Assembly: GCA_002291855.1 (NCBI GenBank)
Contig: DBAW01000265.1
Location: forward strand, 486 to 6,755
Direction of reading: 5' to 3'
From: Sphingomonas sp. UBA1000
GTDB taxonomy: Bacteria > Pseudomonadota > Alphaproteobacteria > Sphingomonadales > Sphingomonadaceae
DNA: 6,270 bases
Positions 1-5,599 of the stretch are shown here, in pieces. Each line of letters opens with the position of its first letter. The first letter of the stretch is position 1. The notes under the pieces were generated by a model. The model was not told the origin of the DNA, ran no database searches, and saw nothing but the letters and a program-made list of their open reading frames with translations. A program made the position numbers and the translations under genes.

Positions 1-215
1 GCCCGGTCGTGGTGCAGGTGCTCGAGGGTGAAAACGCCGTCGCGCGCAACCGCGAGATCATGGGCGCGACCAACCCGGCCAACGCCGAGCCGGGCACGAT
101 CCGCAAGGAACTGGCCGAATCGATCGAAGCGAACTCGGTCCACGGGTCGGATTCGGACGAAAATGCCGCGATCGAAATCGCGTTCTTCTTCAAGCCGGAA
201 GAAATCGTCGGCTGA
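1..215 (+). CDS. ndk: Nucleoside diphosphate kinase, C-terminal half (5' end outside window)
   Basis: The enzyme transfers the gamma phosphate of ATP to NDPs through a phosphohistidine and so balances NTP and dNTP pools in the cytosol. The reading frame is open from base 3 and gives 70 residues to the TGA at 213-215. That is about half of the usual 140-residue bacterial protein, so the start lies upstream of the window. The visible part carries the family hallmarks: the nucleotide-binding loop GATNPANAEPGTIR, then NSVHGSDS, whose His is the phosphorylated residue (about residue 117 if the protein is 140 long). The C-terminal EIAFFFKPEEIVG is typical of alphaproteobacterial Ndk. No frame damage is seen. 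A palindrome-rich stretch begins directly after the stop codon. Identification is secure; only the missing 5' half is unknown. Confidence 0.97.
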   Translation, partial: PVVVQVLEGENAVARNREIMGATNPANAEPGTIRKELAESIEANSVHGSDSDENAAIEIAFFFKPEEIVG

Positions 216-227
216 CAACCGGTTGCC

Positions 228-247
228 CATGCGTCGCCAGACGCATG
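228..247. repeat. Perfect inverted repeat downstream of ndk
   Basis: CATGCGTC and GACGCATG form an 8-bp perfect stem around the 4-nt spacer GCCA. Its right arm overlaps a second perfect palindrome, GCATGCCGGCATGC, at 243-256, so the two structures exclude each other. A third perfect palindrome, CAACCGGTTG, lies at 216-225 directly after the ndk stop. The function is not known; mRNA 3'-end protection or a protein-binding site are both possible. Confidence 0.55.
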
Positions 248-265
248 CCGGCATGCCTGACCTTG

Positions 266-300
266 TGCGCGCTCCCGGCCCCCATGGCCGGGGGCGCGCA
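266..300 (+). terminator. Strong GC hairpin, possible ndk transcript end
   Basis: TGCGCGCTCCCGGCC (266-280) pairs with GGCCGGGGGCGCGCA (286-300) across the 5-nt loop CCCAT. This makes a 15-bp stem with one G-T wobble. It sits 50 bases after the ndk stop and 88 bases before the next gene, the normal place for a transcript end. The bases after it are AAAAGCATTTG, with no T-run, so it is not a textbook intrinsic terminator. It may stabilise a 3' end or act with Rho. Confidence 0.5.
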
Positions 301-387
301 AAAGCATTTGGGGCAGGGCGCGCGCCGCTGTATTAGGGACGTATAACAGGCGGTGCGGACATAGGCCGCACGGCAAGAGCGGGCAGG

Positions 388-2481
388 ATGAGGGCCGGAA
401 TGCGCGACGAGGATGCTGAGCGCGAGCCGATCATAGTGGATGATGGCTGGCCGGACGATGCCGGCGCGCCCGATGCGTCCGCGCAGCGCCCCCGGCGCCG
501 CCTGTTCTGGCCGCTCAGGCTGTTGCTGCGCTTCTGGCGGCAGCTGCTGGCGCTGCTGCTGCTGCTGGTCATTGCCGCCGCGATCTGGCTGTCGGTGACG
601 GCCCCCCTGTCGCGCTCTCTGGAGCCGATTTCGCCGCCCAGCATCACGCTTGCCGCAAGCGACGGCACGCCCATTGCCGCCAAGGGCGCGATCATCGCCG
701 CCCCGGTCGAGCTGGCCAAGCTGCCGCCGCATGTCGCGGGCGCGTTCATGGCGATCGAGGACCGGCGCTTCTACGATCATTGGGGGGTCGATCCCTGGGG
801 CATCGCCCGCGCCGCCTGGCGCAATCTGGTGGCGGGCGGGGTGCGCGAGGGCGGCAGCACCATCACCCAGCAGCTCGCCAAGGTCGCGTTCCTCAGCGAC
901 GAACGCCGCTTCGGCCGCAAGGCGCAGGAAATGCTGATCGCCTTCTGGCTGGAGGCATGGCTGACCAAGGACCAGATCCTCGAACGCTATCTGTCGAACG
1001 TCTATTTCGGCGACAATGTCTATGGCCTGCGCGCCGCCGCCCGCCATTATTTCAGCCGCGATGTCGAACGGCTGACCGTGGGCGAGGCGGCGATGCTGGC
1101 CGGGCTGGTCAAGGCCCCGTCGCGGCTCGCGCCGACGCGCAACCTTGCCGGGGCGCGGGCGCGGGCGCGGCTGGTGCTGGCGGCGATGGTCGAAACCGGC
1201 GCGATCACCGAGGCTCAGGCGCGCGCCGCCCAGCCGATCCGCCTGCGCCCGACGCGCGAGCGGCAGATGCCGGGCGGCACCTATTTTGCCGACTGGGTGC
1301 TGCCCGCCGCGCGCGATCAGGCGGGTGCGGTCTATGAGCGGCAGGTGATCCGCACGACGCTCGACCGGCGGTTGCAGCGCATTGCCGAACGGGTGGTGCG
1401 CCAGAATGCGGTCGCCGGCACGCAGATGGCGTTGGTCGCGATGCGCCCCGACGGGCAGGTGGTGGCGATGGTCGGCGGGCGCAGCTATGCCGAAAGCCCG
1501 TTCAACCGCGCCACCCAGGCGCGCCGCCAGCCCGGCTCGACCTTCAAGCTGTTCGTCTATCTGGCGGCGATCCGCGCCGGCATGACCCCGGACACTCTGG
1601 TCGATGACAGCCCGGTGACCATCGATGGCTGGTCGCCGACCAACAATGACGGCCGCTATCGCGGGCGCATCACGCTGCGTCAGGCGTTTGCGCTGTCGAG
1701 CAACGTCGTCGCCGCGCGGCTGGCCGACCGGGTCGGGCGGCGCGCCGTGATCAAGGCGGCGCGCGATCTGGGCATCACCAGCCCGCTGGGCGACCAGCCC
1801 AGCCTTGCGCTCGGCACTTCGGGGGTGACGCTCATCGAACTGACCGGCGCTTATGCCGCGGTCGCGGGCAATGCCCTGCCGGTTACGCCCTATGGCCTGC
1901 CCCGGACCGAGGAAGGGTGGCTGAGCGCGGTGTGGAACCGGCCCGGCAAGCTCGGCCAGCGCGAGCGCGACATGCTGCTCGACCTGCTGGCGGCGGCGGT
2001 CGACAGCGGCACCGGGCGGCGCGCGGCCCTGTCGATCGATGCGTTCGGCAAGACCGGCACCACCCAGAATGCGCGCGATGCGATCTTTGTCGGCTTTGCC
2101 GGCGATCTGGTCGTCGGCGTCTGGGTCGGGCGCGACGACAACCGGCCGATCCCCGGCATTTCGGGCGGCGGCGCGCCGGCGCGGGCATGGGCCGATTTCA
2201 TGGCCAGCGCCATCGACGGCGCGGCGCTCGCGCCCCAGCCTGAGGAAGAGCCGGAAAATCTGATCGACCCGGTCGACGCGCTCGTCGATGCCGCGAACAT
2301 GACGATCGACATCGATCTCGATCCTGTCGATCTGGGCGTCACCATCGATGCCGATGGCGTTACCGTAACGGCCGGGCCGGACGGCGATGCCGCGCCCGGA
2401 CCGGCGGCCGAATCACCCGCCGAATCGCGCCGGCCGCCCTCCGTCCCCGCGCCGCCGCGGGGCGAGCCGCGGATACCGTAA
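388..2481 (+). CDS. Class A penicillin-binding protein, PBP1A family bifunctional peptidoglycan synthase
   Basis: This is an inner-membrane enzyme that polymerises lipid II into glycan strands and cross-links the peptides on the periplasmic side. The 697 residues show an Arg-rich cytoplasmic N-terminus and one membrane anchor at about 51-72. The GT51 transglycosylase domain follows, with EDRRFYDH (catalytic Glu124), GGSTITQQLAK (155-165), RKAQE (Glu181) and the ILERYLSNVYFG motif. The penicillin-binding transpeptidase domain has STFK (nucleophile Ser384, Lys387), SSN (437-439) and KTG (555-557). It is shorter than E. coli PBP1A (about 850). After about residue 612 there is an acidic, then Pro-rich tail. 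The start is ambiguous: ATG 388 follows a GGGCAGG stretch, while ATG 400 has AGGG five bases upstream. A small inverted repeat (GTGCGG/CCGCAC, 353-371) and a lone TATAAC (342-347) precede it, with no matching -35. The family is certain; the paralogue name is not. Confidence 0.95.
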   Translation: MRAGMRDEDAEREPIIVDDGWPDDAGAPDASAQRPRRRLFWPLRLLLRFWRQLLALLLLLVIAAAIWLSVTAPLSRSLEPISPPSITLAASDGTPIAAKGAIIAAPVELAKLPPHVAGAFMAIEDRRFYDHWGVDPWGIARAAWRNLVAGGVREGGSTITQQLAKVAFLSDERRFGRKAQEMLIAFWLEAWLTKDQILERYLSNVYFGDNVYGLRAAARHYFSRDVERLTVGEAAMLAGLVKAPSRLAPTRNLAGARARARLVLAAMVETGAITEAQARAAQPIRLRPTRERQMPGGTYFADWVLPAARDQAGAVYERQVIRTTLDRRLQRIAERVVRQNAVAGTQMALVAMRPDGQVVAMVGGRSYAESPFNRATQARRQPGSTFKLFVYLAAIRAGMTPDTLVDDSPVTIDGWSPTNNDGRYRGRITLRQAFALSSNVVAARLADRVGRRAVIKAARDLGITSPLGDQPSLALGTSGVTLIELTGAYAAVAGNALPVTPYGLPRTEEGWLSAVWNRPGKLGQRERDMLLDLLAAAVDSGTGRRAALSIDAFGKTGTTQNARDAIFVGFAGDLVVGVWVGRDDNRPIPGISGGGAPARAWADFMASAIDGAALAPQPEEEPENLIDPVDALVDAANMTIDIDLDPVDLGVTIDADGVTVTAGPDGDAAPGPAAESPAESRRPPSVPAPPRGEPRIP

Positions 2482-2498
2482 CGGTCCGCTCTTCCCGC

Positions 2499-2527
2499 TT
2501 GCCGTTAACGTAAGCGCGGCGATACAA
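2499..2527 (+). promoter_or_regulatory. Weak promoter candidate for the acyl-CoA dehydrogenase pair
   Basis: TTGCCG at 2499-2504 resembles a -35 element. GATACA (2521-2526), sixteen bases further on, matches a -10 only in part. An inverted repeat, TAACGG (2479-2484) and CCGTTA (2502-2507), overlaps it and could be an operator. The 69-bp gap between the cell-wall gene and the first dehydrogenase gene, together with their unrelated functions, argues that a promoter exists here. The exact elements are uncertain. Confidence 0.25.
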
Positions 2528-2538
2528 GGGGCGCCTGG

Positions 2539-2544
2539 AAGGAG
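2539..2544 (+). promoter_or_regulatory. Ribosome binding site of the first acyl-CoA dehydrogenase gene
   Basis: AAGGAG is a near-perfect Shine-Dalgarno sequence six bases before ATG 2551, which fixes that start. The resulting N-terminus, MDLEFSPADIAFREEARAF, is the usual beginning of this dehydrogenase subfamily. Confidence 0.8.
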
Positions 2545-2550
2545 AGAGAT

Positions 2551-3744
2551 ATGGACCTGGAGTTCAGCCCCGCCGACATCGCATTCCGCGAGGAGGCCCG
2601 CGCCTTCATCGCCGCGAACTATCCCGCGCATCTGCGCGCGAAAGCCGATGAGGGCGAGGAACTGGCCAAAGAGGATTTTCTGGCCTGGCACCGGATCCTG
2701 GCGGAGAAAGGCTGGGTCGCCCCGGCATGGCCGACCCAATATGGCGGCCCCGGCTGGACGACGACGCAGCGTTACATCTGGTCGGAAGAACTGGCGCGCG
2801 CCGACACCATCCCGATCATGCCCTTTGGCATCAACATGGTCGGCCCGGTGATCTACACCTTCGGCACCGCCGAGCAGAAGGCGCGCTTCCTGCCGCGCAT
2901 CCTGTCGGGCGATGACTGGTGGTGCCAGGGCTATTCGGAACCGGGTGCCGGGTCCGACCTCGCCTCGCTGCGCACCCGCGCGGTGCGCGACGGCGATCAT
3001 TATATCGTCAACGGGCAGAAGACCTGGACGACGCTGGCCCAGCATGCCGATTGGGGCTTTTTCCTCGTCCGCACCGATCCTGACGCCAAGCAGCAGGAAG
3101 GCATTTCGTTCCTGCTCATCGACATGAAGACGCCGGGCATCACCGTGCGGCCGATCATCACGCTGGGCGGCGAGCATGAAGTCAACGAGGTGTGGCTCGA
3201 AGACGTGCGCGTGCCGGTCGAGAACCGCATCTATGAGGAAAACAAGGGCTGGACCTGCGCCAAGTTCCTGCTGGCCCATGAACGCACCGGCATTGCCGGG
3301 GTCGCGCGGTCGAAGCGCGGGGTGGAGCGGATCAAGACCATCGCCCGGTCGGAGATGGATGGCGACCGGCCGTTGATCGCCAACGCCTTCTTCAAGCGCA
3401 AGATCGCCGAGCTGGAAATGGATCTGACCGCGCTCGAGTTCACCGAGCTGCGCACGCTTGCCTCTGAGGCGGCGGGGCGCGGGCCGGGGCCGGAATCCTC
3501 GCTGCTCAAGATCAAGGGCACCGAGATCCAGCAGCGCCTGACCGAGCTCGCGCTCGAGGCGGTCGGCCATTATGGCGCGCCCTATTTCCGGGGCTTCCCG
3601 ACCGGCGACAATGCGACGCCGATCGGCCCGGATTATGCGCACCGCGCCGCGCCGACCTATTTCAACGGCCGCAAGACCAGCATCTATGGCGGCTCGAACG
3701 AGATCCAGCGCAACATCATCGCCAAGATGGTGCTGGGCCTCTGA
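2551..3744 (+). CDS. Acyl-CoA dehydrogenase, PimC-like large (catalytic) subunit
   Basis: This FAD-dependent enzyme family introduces a 2,3-double bond into acyl-CoA esters in beta-oxidation-type pathways and passes the electrons to ETF. The 397 residues have the helical N-domain, then the FAD/substrate segment CQGYSEPGAGSD (125-136), NGQKTWTT (154-161), and the C-terminal IYGGSNEIQRNII (378-390). Where MCAD has its catalytic Glu in YEGT, this protein has Gly380. A Glu is instead present at 244 in AHERTG, the site used by isovaleryl- and long-chain acyl-CoA dehydrogenases, so it is probably active. From memory it closely resembles pimeloyl-CoA dehydrogenase large subunit (PimC) of Rhodopseudomonas and mycobacterial FadE26-type alpha subunits. 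A partner gene follows 66 bases downstream. The substrate cannot be read from sequence: dicarboxylic, branched, aromatic or sterol side-chain acyl-CoA are all possible. No CoA ligase, hydratase or thiolase gene is nearby. Confidence 0.93.
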   Translation: MDLEFSPADIAFREEARAFIAANYPAHLRAKADEGEELAKEDFLAWHRILAEKGWVAPAWPTQYGGPGWTTTQRYIWSEELARADTIPIMPFGINMVGPVIYTFGTAEQKARFLPRILSGDDWWCQGYSEPGAGSDLASLRTRAVRDGDHYIVNGQKTWTTLAQHADWGFFLVRTDPDAKQQEGISFLLIDMKTPGITVRPIITLGGEHEVNEVWLEDVRVPVENRIYEENKGWTCAKFLLAHERTGIAGVARSKRGVERIKTIARSEMDGDRPLIANAFFKRKIAELEMDLTALEFTELRTLASEAAGRGPGPESSLLKIKGTEIQQRLTELALEAVGHYGAPYFRGFPTGDNATPIGPDYAHRAAPTYFNGRKTSIYGGSNEIQRNIIAKMVLGL

Positions 3745-3765
3745 GCCGAACCGGAACGACAGAAT

Positions 3766-3795
3766 CGTCCCGCCCGGCAACGGCCGGGCGGGGCG
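3766..3795 (+). promoter_or_regulatory. Intercistronic hairpin between the two dehydrogenase genes
   Basis: CGTCCCGCCCGGC (3766-3778) pairs with GCCGGGCGGGGCG (3783-3795), a 13-bp stem with one G-T wobble and the loop AACG. No T-run follows. It ends only four bases before the Shine-Dalgarno GAGAGGA (3799-3805) of the downstream gene. It is more likely an mRNA stability or translation-tuning element inside an operon than a terminator. Confidence 0.55.
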
Positions 3796-3810
3796 CGTGA
3801 GAGGATCAAC

Positions 3811-4950
3811 ATGGATTTCAGCTTCAACGAGACGCAGCAGATGCTGCGCGACACGCTCGCGCGCTATCTGGCGGACAATTACGATTTCGACACCCGCCGC
3901 AAATGGATCGCCGGCGAGGCCGGGCGCGATCCGGGCATCTGGCGCGCGCTGGCGACCGAGCTTGGCATTCTGGGCGCGCCCTTTGCCGAGGCGCATGGCG
4001 GCCTGGGCGGCGGCGCGGTCGAGAACATGATCGTGATGGAGCAGCTGGGCGAAGCGATTGCGATCGAGCCTTATCTCCAGACCGTGGTGATCGGCGGCGG
4101 CGCGCTCAAGGCGGTGGGCGGGGCGGTGGCCGATTCGGTCATCCCGCAGATCATTGCCGGCGAAGCCGTCATCGCCTTTGCCTATGCTGAGCCGCAGGGG
4201 CGGTACGAGCTGTCGAACCTGCGCACCACCGCGCGCCGTGACGGGGCCGGCTGGGTGCTCAACGGCCATAAGGCGGTCGTCTATGGCGCGCCCTGGGCGA
4301 CGCATCTGCTCGTCACCGCGCGCACCGGCGGCGGCCAGCGCGATGCCGACGGCATCGGCCTGTTCCTGATCGAGGCGAACCGCCCCGGCATCGTCCGGCG
4401 CGATTATCCGACCGTCGACGGCTTCCGCGCGTCAGAGGTGTATTTCGAACAGTGCGCGGTCGGGGCCGAGGCGCTGCTGGGCGGGGAGGGCGATGCCCTG
4501 CCGCTGATCGAGCAGGTGGCTGACGAGGCGGTCGCCGCGCTGTGCGCCGAGGCCACCGGCGTGATGCGCCGCCTGCACACCGGCACGATGGACTATGCCA
4601 AGCAGCGCAAGCAGTTCGGCCGCGCCATCGCCGATTTCCAGGTGCTCCAGCACCGGCTGGTCGACATGTTCATGGAGGTCGAGCAGGCGGTGTCGATGAC
4701 GCTGATGGCGACGCTGCGGCTTGGCCTGTCGGCGGCCGAGCGGAGTGCGGCGGTGAGCCAGGCCAAGGCCCGGATCGGGCGCGGGCTGCGCTTTACCGGC
4801 CAGAGCGCGGTGCAGATCCATGGCGGCATCGGCATCACCGACGAGCTGGCGATCGGCCATTATTTCAAGCGCGCGACGATGATCGAGGGGCAGTTCGGCT
4901 CGGTCGACCATCATCTGGCGCGTTACGAAGCGCTTGCCCTTGCCGATTGA
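3811..4950 (+). CDS. Acyl-CoA dehydrogenase, PimD-like small (probably non-catalytic) subunit
   Basis: This is an acyl-CoA dehydrogenase-fold protein of 379 residues, resembling from memory the pimeloyl-CoA dehydrogenase small subunit (PimD). It begins MDFSFNETQQMLRDTL and keeps RKQFG (266-270) and QIHGGIGIT (335-343), the FAD/dimer-contact segments of the C-terminal domain. Key positions have diverged. The usual S/T-E-P-x-A-G-S-D loop reads AEPQGRYE (126-133). The position of the MCAD catalytic Glu aligns with Gly363 in EGQFGSVDHH. The alternative helix-G Glu position aligns with Ala240. I infer a structural partner of the upstream protein in a heteromer, as described for mycobacterial FadE26-FadE27-type alpha2beta2 enzymes. 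Glu359 lies four residues from the MCAD site and is a caveat. The start is supported by AGAGG six bases upstream. The gene is probably co-transcribed with its neighbour. Confidence 0.92.
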   Translation: MDFSFNETQQMLRDTLARYLADNYDFDTRRKWIAGEAGRDPGIWRALATELGILGAPFAEAHGGLGGGAVENMIVMEQLGEAIAIEPYLQTVVIGGGALKAVGGAVADSVIPQIIAGEAVIAFAYAEPQGRYELSNLRTTARRDGAGWVLNGHKAVVYGAPWATHLLVTARTGGGQRDADGIGLFLIEANRPGIVRRDYPTVDGFRASEVYFEQCAVGAEALLGGEGDALPLIEQVADEAVAALCAEATGVMRRLHTGTMDYAKQRKQFGRAIADFQVLQHRLVDMFMEVEQAVSMTLMATLRLGLSAAERSAAVSQAKARIGRGLRFTGQSAVQIHGGIGITDELAIGHYFKRATMIEGQFGSVDHHLARYEALALAD

Positions 4951-4962
4951 GGCTGGGGGCCA

Positions 4963-5001
4963 TTGACCGCAGTTGACCCGGGGCCGCCTCTTGGCTAAGG
5001 G
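4963..5001 (+). promoter_or_regulatory. Promoter candidate for rpsT, with doubled -35 element
   Basis: TTGACC occurs twice, at 4963-4968 and 4973-4978. After the second copy plus one C there is a 14-base gap to GCTAAGGG (4994-5001). This resembles the alphaproteobacterial housekeeping pattern TTGACGS-N10-14-GCTANAWC. The layout would start rpsT transcription near 5007, about 60 bases before its ATG. The first TTGACC sits exactly 10 bp upstream, on the same helix face. Confidence 0.55.
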
Positions 5002-5018
5002 GCTGGCCTTCGGGTCGC

Positions 5019-5044
5019 GGCACGACTGTCGCGCCTTTTTTATT
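5019..5044 (+). terminator. Weak hairpin with T-run upstream of rpsT
   Basis: GGC (5019-5021) and CG (5023-5024) can pair with CG (5030-5031) and GCC (5033-5035) around the loop ACTGT with one mismatch. TTTTTTATT (5036-5044) follows. It could end transcripts from the dehydrogenase genes, or act as an attenuator in the rpsT leader if the promoter candidate at 4963-5001 is correct. The stem is short, so the call is tentative. Confidence 0.3.
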
Positions 5045-5066
5045 CAAACCGAGCTCGAGGATTTCG

Positions 5067-5330
5067 ATGGCGAATACGCCGCAAGCAAAGAAGCGCATCC
5101 GTCGCAACGCCCGTCGCGCGGACATCAATCACGCGCGCATCAGCCGTATCCGCACCTTTGTGAAGAAGGTCGAGGCGGCGATCGCTTCGGGTGACAAGAC
5201 GGCGGCGGCGCAGGCGATTGCGGCCGTCCAGCCCGAGCTGGCCCGGGGCGTCGCCAAGGGCGTGCTCCACAAGAACACCGCGGCGCGCAAGTTTTCGCGC
5301 CTGAACAAGCGGATTGCCGCGCTCGCCTGA
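5067..5330 (+). CDS. rpsT: 30S ribosomal protein bS20
   Basis: bS20 is a primary 16S rRNA-binding protein of the small subunit that contacts the 5' domain and helix 44. The 87-residue product has the usual family length and composition. It starts MANTPQAKKRIRRNARRAD, continues with the basic INHARISRIRTFVKKVEAAI helix, and ends in a helical region with LHKNTAARKFSRLNKRI. It is rich in Lys, Arg and Ala as expected. GAGG (5057-5060), six bases before ATG 5067, supports the start. It lies between its own promoter candidate and two terminators, so it is probably monocistronic. Its position just upstream of dnaA is a common alphaproteobacterial arrangement. In E. coli bS20 represses its own translation; nothing in this leader proves the same here. 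Confidence 0.98.
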   Translation: MANTPQAKKRIRRNARRADINHARISRIRTFVKKVEAAIASGDKTAAAQAIAAVQPELARGVAKGVLHKNTAARKFSRLNKRIAALA

Positions 5331-5341
5331 GCGCGCCTTTT
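5318..5341 (+). terminator. Intrinsic terminator overlapping the rpsT stop codon
   Basis: CCGCGCTC (5317-5324) faces GAGCGCG (5329-5335), giving a 7-bp stem from 5318-5324 and 5329-5335 with the loop GCCT. TTTT (5338-5341) follows after CC. The stem contains the last Ala-Leu-Ala codons and the TGA, so terminating ribosomes could interfere with folding. The T-run is short, so this may be a partial terminator backed by the one at 5364-5405. Confidence 0.5.
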
Positions 5342-5363
5342 CCCGACTTGACGGCATGATCGG

Positions 5364-5405
5364 CCCGCCGGACGCCCCGCGTCCGGCGGGTCTTGCTGTT
5401 TGTTT
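5364..5405 (+). terminator. Rho-independent terminator of rpsT
   Basis: CCCGCCGGACG (5364-5374) pairs perfectly with CGTCCGGCGGG (5380-5390) around the loop CCCCG. The T-rich TCTTGCTGTTTGTTT (5391-5405) follows. It is the strongest terminator in the window and separates rpsT from the dnaA control region. Confidence 0.85.
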
Positions 5406-5409
5406 CACA
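5401..5409 (+). promoter_or_regulatory. DnaA-box-like site (one mismatch)
   Basis: TGTTTCACA matches the relaxed DnaA box TTWTNCACA except at the second base. It lies at the end of the rpsT terminator T-rich tail and upstream of dnaA. Alone it would be weak; with the match at 5507-5515 it supports DnaA autoregulation. Confidence 0.35.
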
Positions 5410-5412
5410 GAT

Positions 5413-5430
5413 GTGACGGCTAAGTGACGG
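5413..5430 (+). repeat. Direct repeat GTGACGG, 11-bp period
   Basis: GTGACGG occurs at 5413-5419 and again at 5424-5430, separated by CTAA. The 11-bp period puts both copies on about the same face of the helix, as in sites bound by a dimeric or tandem regulator. No regulator can be named. The repeat lies in the dnaA upstream region. Confidence 0.45.
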
Positions 5431-5506
5431 TATCGCCTTGATTCGTGTGGTGATTGATCTGGGTTAATCGCGAAAAATACCGTAAAAACAGAGCCTTCCT
5501 TGGCCC

Positions 5507-5515
5507 TGTGGAAAA
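5507..5515 (-). promoter_or_regulatory. DnaA box upstream of dnaA
   Basis: Read on the minus strand the site is TTTTCCACA, a full match to the relaxed consensus TTWTNCACA. It lies about 60 bases upstream of the candidate dnaA -35 and inside the most AT-rich part of the window (about 5438-5560). Autoregulation by DnaA is the simplest reading. Confidence 0.55.
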
Positions 5516-5569
5516 ATGGCGGTTTTGCGAGTCAACGGGGATTATTTCCGAATATTGACGGCACCAGCC

Positions 5570-5599
5570 TTGATCGACTCGCGATCCGGCCCCTAAAAC
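5570..5599 (+). promoter_or_regulatory. dnaA promoter candidate
   Basis: TTGATC (5570-5575) and TAAAAC (5594-5599) are 18 bp apart. The longer CCTAAAAC (5592-5599) matches seven of eight positions of the alphaproteobacterial -10 motif GCTANAWC. A start near 5606 would give a leader of about 210 bases before the dnaA ATG. The -35 is only a partial match, so the assignment is tentative. Confidence 0.4.

Noticed and set aside
190..1047. 285-codon open frame on the minus strand across the ndk-PBP gap
   Set aside because: It is mostly antisense to the PBP transglycosylase domain, with Gln- and Arg-rich shadow composition and no family resemblance.
2413..4305. 630-codon open frame on the minus strand
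   Set aside because: It lies antisense to two clear acyl-CoA dehydrogenase genes and has low-complexity Arg/Ala/Gly/Asp composition with no recognisable domain. Long antisense frames are expected in GC-rich genes.
5464..5479. CtrA binding site (TTAA-N7-TTAA)
   Set aside because: Only one TTAA half is present, at 5464-5467; the second half is not there.
5438..5560. Chromosomal origin (oriC) next to dnaA
   Set aside because: There are only one good and one imperfect DnaA box and no clear AT-rich 13-mer array. Alphaproteobacterial origins are often elsewhere on the chromosome. Autoregulation explains the sites more simply.
5555..5583. TTGACGG at 5555-5561 as the dnaA -35
   Set aside because: The hexamer is excellent, but no -10-like sequence lies at either the 10-14 or the 16-18 base spacing. 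The pair at 5570-5599 is better overall.
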